A stretch of DNA of 53,257 nucleotides from an uncultured Eggerthellaceae bacterium (lineage in GTDB: Bacteria > Actinomycetota > Coriobacteriia > Coriobacteriales > Eggerthellaceae), in contig CANQRF010000033.1 of the NCBI GenBank assembly GCA_947626195.1, positions 1 through 53,257 on the forward strand, in the 5' to 3' direction. The notes below the pieces were generated by a model. The model was not told where the DNA came from and made no database searches. It was given only the letters and a program-made list of their open reading frames with translations. The position numbers and the translations under genes are program-made. Shown here piece by piece: positions 16,828 through 24,608 of this stretch. Position 1 is the first letter of the stretch. Each line of letters begins with the position of its first letter.

Positions 16828-18663
16828 TTATCGGCCCTTTTGCAGGGCGCGCGCAAGCGCCATGACGCGTCCGTCGGTGCGGAACGCGCAGCGGTTTGCG
16901 AAAAAGCGCGCCGTCGACGGGAGCACGTCCTCGACAATGACGAGATTGTTCTCACGCAGAGTCGTGCCGGTCGCGGTGATGTCGACGATGCGGTCTGCCA
17001 GGCCGGTCAGCGGTGCCAGCTCGATATTGCCATGGAGCTCGACGATTTCCACCTGCGTTCCGCTCTTGGCGAAATGCTCCCGCGTGATGCGGGGGTACTT
17101 CGTGGCCACGCGAAGCGAGCCGAGCTTGCGGTAGCGCTCGTGGATCTCGTCTGCGGCACCCGCGGGCTCCGCGACGACGAAGCGGCAGCCGCCATAGCCG
17201 AGATCGAGCAGCTCGACCACGTCGAGGGCGGATTCAAGCAGCGAGTCCTTCCCGCAGATGCCGCAATCGGCCGCGCCGAGCGCGACGAAGGCCGGCGCAT
17301 CGGTGGGACGCACGATGACGTATTCCACATCGCCCGCCGCGACGATGAGCTGACGCCCCGCGTCTTTAAGCGGCGAGGTGTCGAGACCTGCCGCCTCGAG
17401 CGCCGCCGCCGTATCGGCGGCCAACGAACCTTTGGGGACGGCGATTCTCAACTTTCGCCTGACGGTCGCTTCGGGTGCCTCATCTTCCCCCTTGTGCGCG
17501 GATGCTCTTCGCCAAACGCCTTCGGTCGATTGCCTGACGGCAATCGACCTCCCAGAACATGCCACTGGCATGTTCTGCATTGGGCAAAGCCAGCTCGGTC
17601 GTGCGGCGGGGGAATCTGAAGCACCGGAAGCAACCTCACCGTTTGTAGTTTTAGATGACGCGCCAGAGGAAGCCAACGACTCTTCCAGCGAGAACGCAAA
17701 CCCCGCCGCCGGACGTGGCGTGCCGTATCGCGCGAGCATCGTGTCGTAGCGGCCACCGCTTCCCAGAGGCGTTCCGGAACCTGCCGCATAGGCTTCGAAC
17801 ACGATACCGGTGTAGTAGTCAAACGAGCTCATCACCGAGAAATCGATGAGCAGGTGATTCTCAAGCCCAGCCGAAGCGAGGGAATCATAGGCTTCAAGGA
17901 GCACATCGAGGCACGTATCAACGCCAAAAGCCGCAAGACGGCCGCGCAGCTCCTCGATCGCCTCGCGCCCACCCCGCCTTCGCGGCAGATCCTTGATGGC
18001 ACGCGCGATTTCCTTCTCGGTCTCCTCCGCGCCGTCCTCTTCAACAAGCCATGCGACGAGCCTATCCACTTCCACGAAATTCGACCGGTGGTACGCCTCG
18101 AGCACCTGCTCCTTCCATCGCGCGGGCGCGTTGCTCGCCTCAAGCAGCGTCCGGAGGACTCCCACGGTAGCCAACGCGATCGTATAGTCGGTGACGCCGA
18201 TCGCCTCGAGCGCTCGCGCGAAAAGGCGGACGATCTCCGCATCGCAGCGCGATCCCGCCTCGCCGATGCACTCGACGCCGATCTGCGTGAACTCGCGGGA
18301 GGCGGCATGCGCCTTCCCCTCTGCCTCCCGAAAGACGCGCTGCGTGTAGCGAAGGCGCAACACGGGATGCTCTTCGGCAAGGCGCGCGGCATACATGCGC
18401 GCCACCTGGGGCGTCACGTCGGGGCGCATCGCCAGCAGGTCGCCCTGCGAATCGAAGAACCGAAACGGGGCGAACGTCGTCGGCGTGATGGCATGCGCAA
18501 GCGTGTCCATCACCTCGAGCGTCGGCGTTTCGATGGGCACGTAGCCCTCGGCGGCGAAGAGATCCTGAACGGCGCGGATCGTCCGCTCACGGACGAGCGC
18601 CTCCTCGGCGAGGATGTCGCGGAAACCCGCGGGGGTCCCACGGGCGATCGTTTCCTCATGCAT
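16828..18663 (-). CDS. hisZG: ATP phosphoribosyltransferase: HisZ regulatory and short HisG catalytic subunits fused
   Basis: First step of histidine synthesis. One 611-codon frame encodes two proteins that are normally separate. Residues 1 to about 325 are HisZ, a class II HisRS-like subunit: GTPAGFRDILAEEA, AMRPDVTPQVARMYA, and GGRYDTMLARYGTPRPAAGF at its end. Residues 404-611 (208 residues) are a short-form HisG: KLRIAVPKGSLAADTAA, ADCGICGKDSLLE, VELHGNIELAPLTGLADRIVDI. The linker, about residues 326-403, looks unstructured and is partly encoded by a nested palindrome (17485-17614). No Met lies near the HisG start, so separate translation is unlikely. The start is the ATG at 18663, whose A is the last base of the larC TGA. 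In HisZ/HisG systems HisZ confers histidine feedback; here the two would be present in fixed 1:1 ratio. Confidence 0.93.
   Translation of the reverse strand: MHEETIARGTPAGFRDILAEEALVRERTIRAVQDLFAAEGYVPIETPTLEVMDTLAHAITPTTFAPFRFFDSQGDLLAMRPDVTPQVARMYAARLAEEHPVLRLRYTQRVFREAEGKAHAASREFTQIGVECIGEAGSRCDAEIVRLFARALEAIGVTDYTIALATVGVLRTLLEASNAPARWKEQVLEAYHRSNFVEVDRLVAWLVEEDGAEETEKEIARAIKDLPRRRGGREAIEELRGRLAAFGVDTCLDVLLEAYDSLASAGLENHLLIDFSVMSSFDYYTGIVFEAYAAGSGTPLGSGGRYDTMLARYGTPRPAAGFAFSLEESLASSGASSKTTNGEVASGASDSPAARPSWLCPMQNMPVACSGRSIAVRQSTEGVWRRASAHKGEDEAPEATVRRKLRIAVPKGSLAADTAAALEAAGLDTSPLKDAGRQLIVAAGDVEYVIVRPTDAPAFVALGAADCGICGKDSLLESALDVVELLDLGYGGCRFVVAEPAGAADEIHERYRKLGSLRVATKYPRITREHFAKSGTQVEIVELHGNIELAPLTGLADRIVDITATGTTLRENNLVIVEDVLPSTARFFANRCAFRTDGRVMALARALQKGR
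17485..17614. repeat. Nested palindromic element inside the hisZG linker
   Basis: Two adjacent perfect hairpins form the centre. GGTCGATTGCC (17524-17534), loop TGAC, GGCAATCGACC (17539-17549). Then CAGAACATGCC (17553-17563), loop ACT, GGCATGTTCTG (17567-17577). They are enclosed by CTTCGCCAAA (17507-17516) facing TTGGGCAAAG (17580-17589), 9 of 10 pairs counting one G-U. Outside that, TTCCCCC (17485-17491) faces GGGGGAA (17608-17614). The fold resembles a cloverleaf or branched stem and is read through in frame as coding sequence. It looks like a small mobile palindromic repeat, of the kind known to insert in frame into genes in Rickettsia (RPE). Its family is unknown to me and no second copy was seen in the window. 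Confidence 0.8.
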
Positions 18664-19643
18664 CACTCGATCACCATCACTCGAAGAATGCCCGATGTCT
18701 CATAGGTGCGCTTTCCGTTGCCCATCCCGATCGCCGCAATGCGGAAGGATGCTGGAAGGGCCCGCTTCGTGCGGACGGCAGCGCAGATCGCAGCCCCCGT
18801 CGGGGTGACGAGCTCGCCCTGAACATCGAGGATCGCCATGTCGAGACCGTATTTCATCGCGATCTGAGAAGTGGCGGGCGCCGGTACGGGGATGATCCCG
18901 TGCTGACAGCGCACCTGCCCGCGCCCCTCGCTTATCTGAGGAATCACCACATCCTCGATGCCGAGCGAATTGAAGGCAACGGCGAAGGCGACGATGTCGG
19001 CAATGGAATCGATGGCGCCTACTTCGTGGAAATGGATCTTCTCGATCGAGGTGCCATGGACCGCCGCCTCCGCATCTGCGAGGATGAAGAAGATGCGCTG
19101 CGCAAGCGCTTTCGCCCCTTCCGCCATATCGGCGCGCGCGATGATCGCCTCGATGTCGGCGAGGCCGCGCGCCTCATGGTGATGGTGAGCCGGCCCCGCC
19201 GCCGGATGATCGTGGTGGGGCACGTCGAATGGTGAAGGCGGGTCGTGGTGCTCATGATGGTGAGACGGCGCTTCTGCGCTACCAGCTCCATGGAGGTATG
19301 CCATGTCGTGGTCGTGGTTCTCGTGCTCGGCATCGAGCACCACCGCGAAATCGCAGACCGAGAGCCCGTGTTTGCTCACCTGCGTGATCTGTGTCGTGAA
19401 CCCCTCAACGCCGAGGCTTCCCAACGCGCGGTCGATCGCTGCCCTATCGGCTCCCAGATCGATCAGCGCGGCAACCGCCATATCGCCGCTGATGCCCGCG
19501 GAGCACTCGAAATACAGCGCCGGAGCGGCACTCGGCCACCCACCCTTTGCCTTTTTGCCCGCTGCCTTCTTCTTTTGCTTCGCCGCATCGGGCCTTTGTT
19601 TCCCTTTTTCCTTCAAAGCTTCTCTTCCTTCTGCCGTTTGCAT
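18663..19643 (-). CDS. larC: LarC-type nickel insertion protein lacking the C-terminal domain
   Basis: LarC inserts nickel to finish the nickel-pincer nucleotide cofactor of lactate racemase-type enzymes. The 326-residue protein has YFECSAGISGDMAVAALIDLGA near residue 43, and a His-rich stretch at about 110-160 with 20 or so His in clusters, likely nickel-binding. Further on it shows KIHFHEVGAIDSIADIV and GELVTPTGAAI. It stops at SGILRVMVIE, which matches the end of the first half (LarC1). The second half (LarC2, which binds CTP and is joined by frameshifting in Lactobacillus) is absent. The next frame is hisZG immediately. The first 40 residues are a Lys-rich extension. It lies downstream of larB. 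Whether it is functional is open. Confidence 0.85.
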   Translation of the reverse strand: MQTAEGREALKEKGKQRPDAAKQKKKAAGKKAKGGWPSAAPALYFECSAGISGDMAVAALIDLGADRAAIDRALGSLGVEGFTTQITQVSKHGLSVCDFAVVLDAEHENHDHDMAYLHGAGSAEAPSHHHEHHDPPSPFDVPHHDHPAAGPAHHHHEARGLADIEAIIARADMAEGAKALAQRIFFILADAEAAVHGTSIEKIHFHEVGAIDSIADIVAFAVAFNSLGIEDVVIPQISEGRGQVRCQHGIIPVPAPATSQIAMKYGLDMAILDVQGELVTPTGAAICAAVRTKRALPASFRIAAIGMGNGKRTYETSGILRVMVIE

Positions 19644-19725
19644 ATCTCTACCGTTGCATGTGCGTATCGTATATGTTCGCCTTGTGCTCTTTCAGAATAC
19701 GTTTTCTGGTTCCCTGTTTCGCTCG

Positions 19726-19747
19726 ATAATGGACCGTCCGCCATTAT
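19726..19747 (-). other. Stem-loop at the larB 3' end
   Basis: ATAATGG (19726-19732), an eight-base loop, then CCATTAT (19741-19747). It covers the larB stop codon and precedes the 100-base larB-larC gap. No U-run follows on the minus strand, so it is more likely a processing or stabilising structure than a terminator. The rest of the gap shows nothing recognisable. Confidence 0.45.
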
Positions 19748-20451
19748 GGCAGATGATTGATGAGGCTTGCCTGGAAGGCCGCCCCGAAGCCGTTATCGAT
19801 ATTCACGACGGAAACGCCGCTCGCACAGGAGTTGAGCATGCCGAGAAGCGCCGCGAGACCTCCGAAGGACGCCCCATAGCCGACGCTCGTCGGCACGGCG
19901 ATCACCGGCACCGACGCCAAACCGCCCACGACGCTCGGCAACGCGCCCTCAAGGCCCGCAACCGCCACGATGACGCGGGCCGCCTCGATGACGTTCACCC
20001 GCGCGAGCAGGCGATGGATCCCTGCGACCCCCACATCGTAGCAGCGCTCCACAGCGTTTCCCAAGAACTCCGCCGTCAATGCCGCTTCCTCAGCCACGGC
20101 GATATCGCTCGTCCCCGCCGCAATCACAAGGACGGTTCCCTTGCCGTCGGGCTGTGGCATATCGCCGAAGATCCCGATCCGCGGCTGGTCATAGTAGTGA
20201 AATGGCGCCTCTGCAAGCGCCCCGTCTTTCAACGCGGCAAGTTCGCGCGCCTTGTCCGCGTCGAGCCGCGTGACGAGCACGCGCTCTTGGCCGTGCGCCA
20301 TCAGCGCTTCGGCAATGCCTGCGATCTGCTTCGCTGTCTTGCCCTCCCCGTATATCACCTCGGCCGCATGTTGGCGGCGCGCTCGGTCGGTATCGGCCTT
20401 CGCGTAGCCAAGCTCCACAAAGCCCTCGTCGTTATGATTGTTCTCGCCCAT
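19744..20451 (-). CDS. larB: Nickel pincer cofactor biosynthesis protein LarB
   Basis: LarB carboxylates and hydrolyses nicotinic acid adenine dinucleotide to start the nickel-pincer nucleotide cofactor. The 235-residue protein has [19 protein letters not shown] near residue 36. The PurE-like C-terminal core reads [63 protein letters not shown] and [12 protein letters not shown]. The start is the ATG at 20451, with GGAGG seven bases upstream. It lies 14 bases after gatB. The sulfur-insertion gene larE and a LarA racemase are not in the window, so the client enzyme is unknown. Confidence 0.94.
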   Translation of the reverse strand: MGENNHNDEGFVELGYAKADTDRARRQHAAEVIYGEGKTAKQIAGIAEALMAHGQERVLVTRLDADKARELAALKDGALAEAPFHYYDQPRIGIFGDMPQPDGKGTVLVIAAGTSDIAVAEEAALTAEFLGNAVERCYDVGVAGIHRLLARVNVIEAARVIVAVAGLEGALPSVVGGLASVPVIAVPTSVGYGASFGGLAALLGMLNSCASGVSVVNIDNGFGAAFQASLINHLP

Positions 20452-20465
20452 CGCATAACCTCCGC

Positions 20466-22058
20466 TTAGGCGCGCTCGGAAAGCTTCCTCACGATGACCT
20501 CGTTGATCAGCTGGGGATTGCCCTGACCATGCGTCGCCTTCATGCACTGCCCAACGAAGAACCCCAAAAGCCCCGTCTTCCCGCCAAGGTACTGCTCCAC
20601 CTTGTCGGGGTTTGCAGCGAGCACCTCGTCCACCACGGCCTCGATCTCACCGCTATCCGAAACCTGCTTCATGCCCCGCTCCTCAACGATGACGGCGGGG
20701 TCGCAGTCCTTTTCAAGCAAGGCCGCGAACACCTCTTTGCCCTGTTTGGTGGAGATGCTCCCGTCGGCGAGCAGGCGTTCCAGATCGACGAGCCGTTGCG
20801 GCGTGATCGGCAACGCATCGAGCGTCACCTCGGCGTGGTTGTTCAGGTAGGCGAGCAGATCGTTGTTCACGCGGTTGGCGAGCGGCTTGGCGAATGCAGC
20901 AGCGTCATCGCCTGCGCATTCCATGCTGCGCTCGAAGAAGTCCGCCGTCTCGCGATGCTCCACGAGATGGCGCGCATCGTAGGGGGTGAGGCCGTAATCG
21001 CGCTGGAACCGCAGCTCCTTCTCGTCGGGCAGCTCAGGCAGCTTCGCCCGCACGCCCTCGATGAACTCGTCGGTGAGATCGTAGGGCGCGAGGTCGGGTT
21101 CGGGAAAGAGCCGATAATCGTCGGCCGTCTCCTTCACGCGCATCACGATCGTGCACTTCATCGTGGGGTCCCAATGGCGCGTCTCCTGATAGATGATGCC
21201 GCCCTCTTCAAGCACCTCCGCCTGACGGCAGATCTCGTATGCCAGCCCGTCGTGGAGGTTCTTGAACGAATTCATGTTTTTGAGCTCTGTCTTCGTGCCG
21301 AACTTCGTCTCGCCGCGCCTCCTCAGGCTCACATTGCCGTCGCAGCGCAGGCTTCCCTCTTCCATCGAGCAATCGGAGATCCCCAAAGCGAGGTAGATCT
21401 GCCGCAGTTTCTGCATGAAGAGACGCGCCTCCGCGGGCGTGCGGAGGTCGGGCTCGGTCACGAGCTCGATGAGCGGCGTGCCCGCACGGTTGTAATCGAC
21501 GAGCGAATGCGTCGCCCCGGCGATGCGCCCTTCGTCGCCGCCGAAATGCACCATCTTGCCCGCATCCTCTTCCATATGGATGCGCGTGATGCCCACATGG
21601 GCGACGTAGCCGTCTTCGGTGCGCGTTACGTTTCCGCACTGCTCGCCGACCGCGCAATCGCCCAGATCAACGCGCTCTTTCGCTGCCGCGCCGTCCACCG
21701 CGAGATCGAGGTGACCGCGCATGCAGAAGGCGATCGGTCCTTGGGTGGTTTGGAAGTTCTTCGCCATATCGGGATACATGTAGTTCTTACGATAGAACAT
21801 CGAGTGCTTCTCGATTTCGCAGTTCGTCGCCAGTCCCGCCAAAACGATCGATTCGATCGCCGCACGGTTCGGCACGGGCAGAGCGCCCGGCATCCCGAGG
21901 CAGACCGGACAGGTGTGGGTGTTGGGCGGCGCGCCGAATTCCAGCTTGCAGCCGCAGAACATCTTCGTCTGAAGCGACGTCAGCTCCGCATGGATCTCCA
22001 AGCCGATGACGGCCTCCCATGTGCGTAGCGTCTCTTCCAGCGTCTTCACGCTACTCAC
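20466..22058 (-). CDS. gatB: Asp-tRNA(Asn)/Glu-tRNA(Gln) amidotransferase subunit B
   Basis: Subunit of the GatCAB complex that converts Glu-tRNA(Gln) and Asp-tRNA(Asn) to the amidated forms. The 530-residue protein has [29 protein letters not shown] (zinc-binding Cys), [33 protein letters not shown] and the C-terminal YqeY-like tail with [27 protein letters not shown]. The start codon is GTG at 22058, overlapping the gatA end by eight bases. Another GTG three codons in is possible. Presence implies this organism lacks at least one of GlnRS or AsnRS. Confidence 0.97.
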   Translation of the reverse strand: MSSVKTLEETLRTWEAVIGLEIHAELTSLQTKMFCGCKLEFGAPPNTHTCPVCLGMPGALPVPNRAAIESIVLAGLATNCEIEKHSMFYRKNYMYPDMAKNFQTTQGPIAFCMRGHLDLAVDGAAAKERVDLGDCAVGEQCGNVTRTEDGYVAHVGITRIHMEEDAGKMVHFGGDEGRIAGATHSLVDYNRAGTPLIELVTEPDLRTPAEARLFMQKLRQIYLALGISDCSMEEGSLRCDGNVSLRRRGETKFGTKTELKNMNSFKNLHDGLAYEICRQAEVLEEGGIIYQETRHWDPTMKCTIVMRVKETADDYRLFPEPDLAPYDLTDEFIEGVRAKLPELPDEKELRFQRDYGLTPYDARHLVEHRETADFFERSMECAGDDAAAFAKPLANRVNNDLLAYLNNHAEVTLDALPITPQRLVDLERLLADGSISTKQGKEVFAALLEKDCDPAVIVEERGMKQVSDSGEIEAVVDEVLAANPDKVEQYLGGKTGLLGFFVGQCMKATHGQGNPQLINEVIVRKLSERA

Positions 22059-23562
22059 CTGCCTTCGCGTTATCGTTCAAACCATCGAAATCGGGCGCGA
22101 TCGGAGCCGGCCCGTACACGGTCTCGAGCGCTGCCGCTGCCCGAAGCATCAATTCATCATGGAACGCCGGTGCAATCAGCTGCACCCCGATGGGAAGATG
22201 CGTTTCCTCACCCGGCCCGACCGGCATGCTCATGCCGCCGTTTCCGGCGATGTTGATGGAAATCGTGAACATGTCGGTGAGATACATTTCCGCCGGATCG
22301 GCGATCTCCCCGAACTTGAAGGCGGTGCGCGGCGCCACGGGAGCCAGAATGCAGGAGACCTTCCCGAATGCCTCGTTGTAGTCGCGCGTGATGAGCGTTC
22401 TCACCTGCTGTGCGGGATAGTAATAGGTGTTGTAGACCCCCGAAGAGAGCAGATAGCTGCCCAGCATGATGCGCCTGCGCGCCTCGGAGCCGAATCCGAT
22501 CGTGCGGCTCGCCTCGTATTGGCTTCCCAAGTCCTTATGGCCGGGGTCGCAGTAGCCATAGCGCACGGAATCGAAGCGCGCGAGGTTCGAGAACGCCTCG
22601 CAGGGCCCGAGCACGTAGTAGGCGCTCATCGCGGCCTGTGCGTTGGGAAGCGCGACCTCCACGATCTCCGCGCCCATCGCGGCAAGGTTCGCCGCCGCCT
22701 CTTCCACCTTATGGCGCACCTCAGGCGAGAGTCCTTTCGCCTCCATGAACGCCGGCACGATGCCGACCTTCATCCCACGCACGCCCTCGGCGAGGTTCGC
22801 CGTGAAGTCCACCGTCGATTCCTGCGAGGTGCAGTCGAGCGGGTCGCGACCGGCGATGGCATTCAAGGTGCAGGCCGCATCATGGACGGTGCGCGCGAAC
22901 GGCCCCACCTGATCGAGCGAGCTGCCGAACGCCACCACGCCATAGCGCGAGACCACGCCGTAGGTGGGCTTCACGCCGATGGCGCCGCAGAACGCGCCCG
23001 GCTGACGGATGGAACCGCCCGTGTCGGAGCCGAGCGCCACGCAGGCCATGCCCGAGGCCACCGCCGCAGCGCTGCCGCCCGACGAGCCTCCCGGAACGCG
23101 CTCTCTGTCCCACGGATTGAGCGTCTTTCCAAACGCCGAGGTCTCGGTGGAGGAGCCGAAGGCGAACTCGTCCATATTGAGCTTGCCGAGCGGAATCCCA
23201 CCGGCCCCGATTGCCCGCGCCACACAGGTGGCCGTATAGGGCGACACATAGTTTTCCAACATCCTCGAGGCGCAGGTCGTGTGCGTACCCTCGAGGTTCA
23301 TATTGTCTTTGAAGGCGATCGGCACGCCGAAAAGCGGGCCGCACTCGCGTGCCGTGCCTTGCGAGAGGGCCTCGTCGATGCGCGCCGCCTGCTTGTAGGC
23401 CGCCTTCTCGGTGAGTTCGAGAAACGCGTGAATTTCCGGATCGGCCTGGGCGATGCGCCCCAACGCGCTCTCCGTTATCTCCTTCGCCGAAAACTCCTTT
23501 GCGAGAAGCCCCCGCTGAAGCTCGGCCGCCGAGAGGCGCCACAGATCCCGTTCGACTGCCAT
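22051..23562 (-). CDS. gatA: Asp-tRNA(Asn)/Glu-tRNA(Gln) amidotransferase subunit A
   Basis: Amidase-signature subunit that frees ammonia from glutamine for GatB. About 503 residues. The Ser-cisSer-Lys triad is visible: Lys in PIAFKDNMNLEG, cis-Ser in VPGGSSGGSAAAVASG and the nucleophile Ser in GSDTGGSIRQPGAFCG. Length is normal. The ATG at 23562 shares its A with the gatC stop TGA, and GGGAGGGG lies upstream. It is the middle gene of gatC-gatA-gatB. Confidence 0.97.
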   Translation of the reverse strand: MAVERDLWRLSAAELQRGLLAKEFSAKEITESALGRIAQADPEIHAFLELTEKAAYKQAARIDEALSQGTARECGPLFGVPIAFKDNMNLEGTHTTCASRMLENYVSPYTATCVARAIGAGGIPLGKLNMDEFAFGSSTETSAFGKTLNPWDRERVPGGSSGGSAAAVASGMACVALGSDTGGSIRQPGAFCGAIGVKPTYGVVSRYGVVAFGSSLDQVGPFARTVHDAACTLNAIAGRDPLDCTSQESTVDFTANLAEGVRGMKVGIVPAFMEAKGLSPEVRHKVEEAAANLAAMGAEIVEVALPNAQAAMSAYYVLGPCEAFSNLARFDSVRYGYCDPGHKDLGSQYEASRTIGFGSEARRRIMLGSYLLSSGVYNTYYYPAQQVRTLITRDYNEAFGKVSCILAPVAPRTAFKFGEIADPAEMYLTDMFTISINIAGNGGMSMPVGPGEETHLPIGVQLIAPAFHDELMLRAAAALETVYGPAPIAPDFDGLNDNAKAGE

Positions 23563-23873
23563 CAACGATCCCCTCCCTCGCCGAGAATCGAGGGAATGAG
23601 GAAGCAGCCGTCCTGCTTATGCGGGGCGTTTTCCAACGCGACCTCCTGCGTGAACCCTTCCGTCACCACATCATCGCGCATCACGTTCGAAAGCGAGCCG
23701 ATGGGGTGGAAGGTGGGCTCAACGCCCTCGAGATCATATTCGGTGATGGGCTTCAGGCCCTCGATGATTGAATTGAGGTCGATCGTCATCTGAGCGACCT
23801 CCTCATCGGTCAAGCCGATCCGCGTGTATTCCGCGATCGCCCGAACATCCTGTTCGTTCACATACTGGGTCAC
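23562..23873 (-). CDS. gatC: Asp-tRNA(Asn)/Glu-tRNA(Gln) amidotransferase subunit C
   Basis: Small subunit that clamps GatA to GatB. The 103-residue protein has the N-terminal helices with IAEYTRIGLTDEEVAQM and the typical NSIIEGLKPITEYDLEGVEPT, then the loop with NVMRDDVV. The start codon is GTG at 23873, preceded by GAGG. It appears to be the first gene of a dense run extending through larB, larC and the histidine genes. A promoter should lie in the 81-base gap upstream, but I could not assign one with confidence. Confidence 0.95.
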   Translation of the reverse strand: MTQYVNEQDVRAIAEYTRIGLTDEEVAQMTIDLNSIIEGLKPITEYDLEGVEPTFHPIGSLSNVMRDDVVTEGFTQEVALENAPHKQDGCFLIPSILGEGGDR

Positions 23874-23921
23874 GTGCTTTCCTCTTCCTCTCGCATCCCA
23901 TTGAGCGCATCTATTCAGGAT

Positions 23922-23938
23922 AACGCAGAATTTGCGTT
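23922..23938 (-). other. Short hairpin between the coiled-coil gene and gatC
   Basis: AACGCA (23922-23927), loop GAATT, TGCGTT (23933-23938), 17 bases after the stop of the minus-strand coiled-coil gene and about 50 bases upstream of gatC. The downstream side on the minus strand lacks a U-run, so it would be a weak terminator at most. Confidence 0.4.
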
Positions 23939-23954
23939 TTATGATACGGAGAGG

Positions 23955-24449
23955 TTAATTATCGGCGCTCTCCGCTTCATCTCCTTCGATTGCCTCGCAC
24001 GCGGCGAGCGTTTCGGCATAGTCGCGCTGGAAGCTCTCGACGCTGCGCTCGAGGGCGGCGAACCCATCATCGGGAAGCGCGAGCTCGGCGGCCTCCCCCA
24101 CGGTACTGCACCCGCAACGTTCAAGCGCCTCGGCAAGCGCTTTCTCGCCGTTTTGCACGGGAGCGACACGAAATCCCTTCTGCGCCGCCCAATAGAGCAT
24201 CTCGCGCTGCGCTTGCACGATGTCCTCCTCGGAGGCACCCTGCTCTTTGAGCCGTTCAACGCGCGCCGTCGCCTCCTGCTCGGACGCCTCGAGATCGCTC
24301 AGCAGAATCCGCGCAGCACGCAGGGAGCGCTCCTCCTCGAGCGCCAAGCGCGCGCCCCGCGCCTTGGCGAGTCGTTCTCCCTCCCGCTCCATCTGGGGAA
24401 GCTTTCCCATGAGCTCTTCGAGATGAGCGAACAGGGCGTCTTCGTCCAT
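23955..24449 (-). CDS. Hypothetical coiled-coil protein
   Basis: I do not recognise a family. The 164-residue protein is acidic and mostly helical, with heptad-like Glu/Leu/Ala/Arg spacing over about residues 5-85, suggesting a coiled coil. The later part contains LYWAAQKGFRVAPVQNGEKAL and two Cys in ERCGCSTVGEAAELALPDD. There is no signal peptide or membrane segment. The start is convincing: AAGGAG lies six bases before the ATG at 24449. It lies between the terminator of the FAD reductase gene and gatC, so it is probably transcribed on its own or together with gatCAB. Confidence 0.75.
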   Translation of the reverse strand: MDEDALFAHLEELMGKLPQMEREGERLAKARGARLALEEERSLRAARILLSDLEASEQEATARVERLKEQGASEEDIVQAQREMLYWAAQKGFRVAPVQNGEKALAEALERCGCSTVGEAAELALPDDGFAALERSVESFQRDYAETLAACEAIEGDEAESADN

Positions 24450-24476
24450 AGCGTCTCCTTCTTATCGATACATCAT

Positions 24477-24515
24477 AGCGAAAGGGGGCTCGATTGCTCG
24501 ATACCCCCTTTCGCT
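24477..24515 (-). terminator. Strong stem-loop after the FAD reductase gene
   Basis: AGCGAAAGGGGG (24477-24488) faces CCCCCTTTCGCT (24504-24515), a perfect 12-bp stem with a 15-base loop that itself contains CTCGAT twice. It lies about 94 bases after the stop of the minus-strand FAD reductase gene and just upstream of the coiled-coil gene. It has no long U-tract, but stem strength and position support a terminator. Confidence 0.65.
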
Positions 24516-24608
24516 TAATCCATGAGCGGGACTTTGCAGAACCGGCGGGAACGCTCATCTCCGCCGCGTCACGCGCATACCCTTGTGCCCGCTCAATGTC
24601 TTACCGCG

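Noticed and set aside
19140-19330. Repeat array suggested by dense CAT/CAC/ATG triplets
   Set aside because: These are the His codons of the LarC nickel-binding region, not a nucleotide repeat or CRISPR.
18663-19643. Programmed frameshift to a LarC second half, as in Lactobacillus
   Set aside because: The sequence right after the larC stop is hisZ in another frame; no LarC2-like text was found downstream in any frame.
22006-23793. Long plus-strand open frame antisense to gatA and gatC
   Set aside because: The minus strand encodes clear GatA and GatC with catalytic motifs. The plus frame is His/Arg-rich with no domain and arises from GC-biased codon positions. The same applies to long plus frames opposite gatB, hisA-hisH, murD and pyrG.
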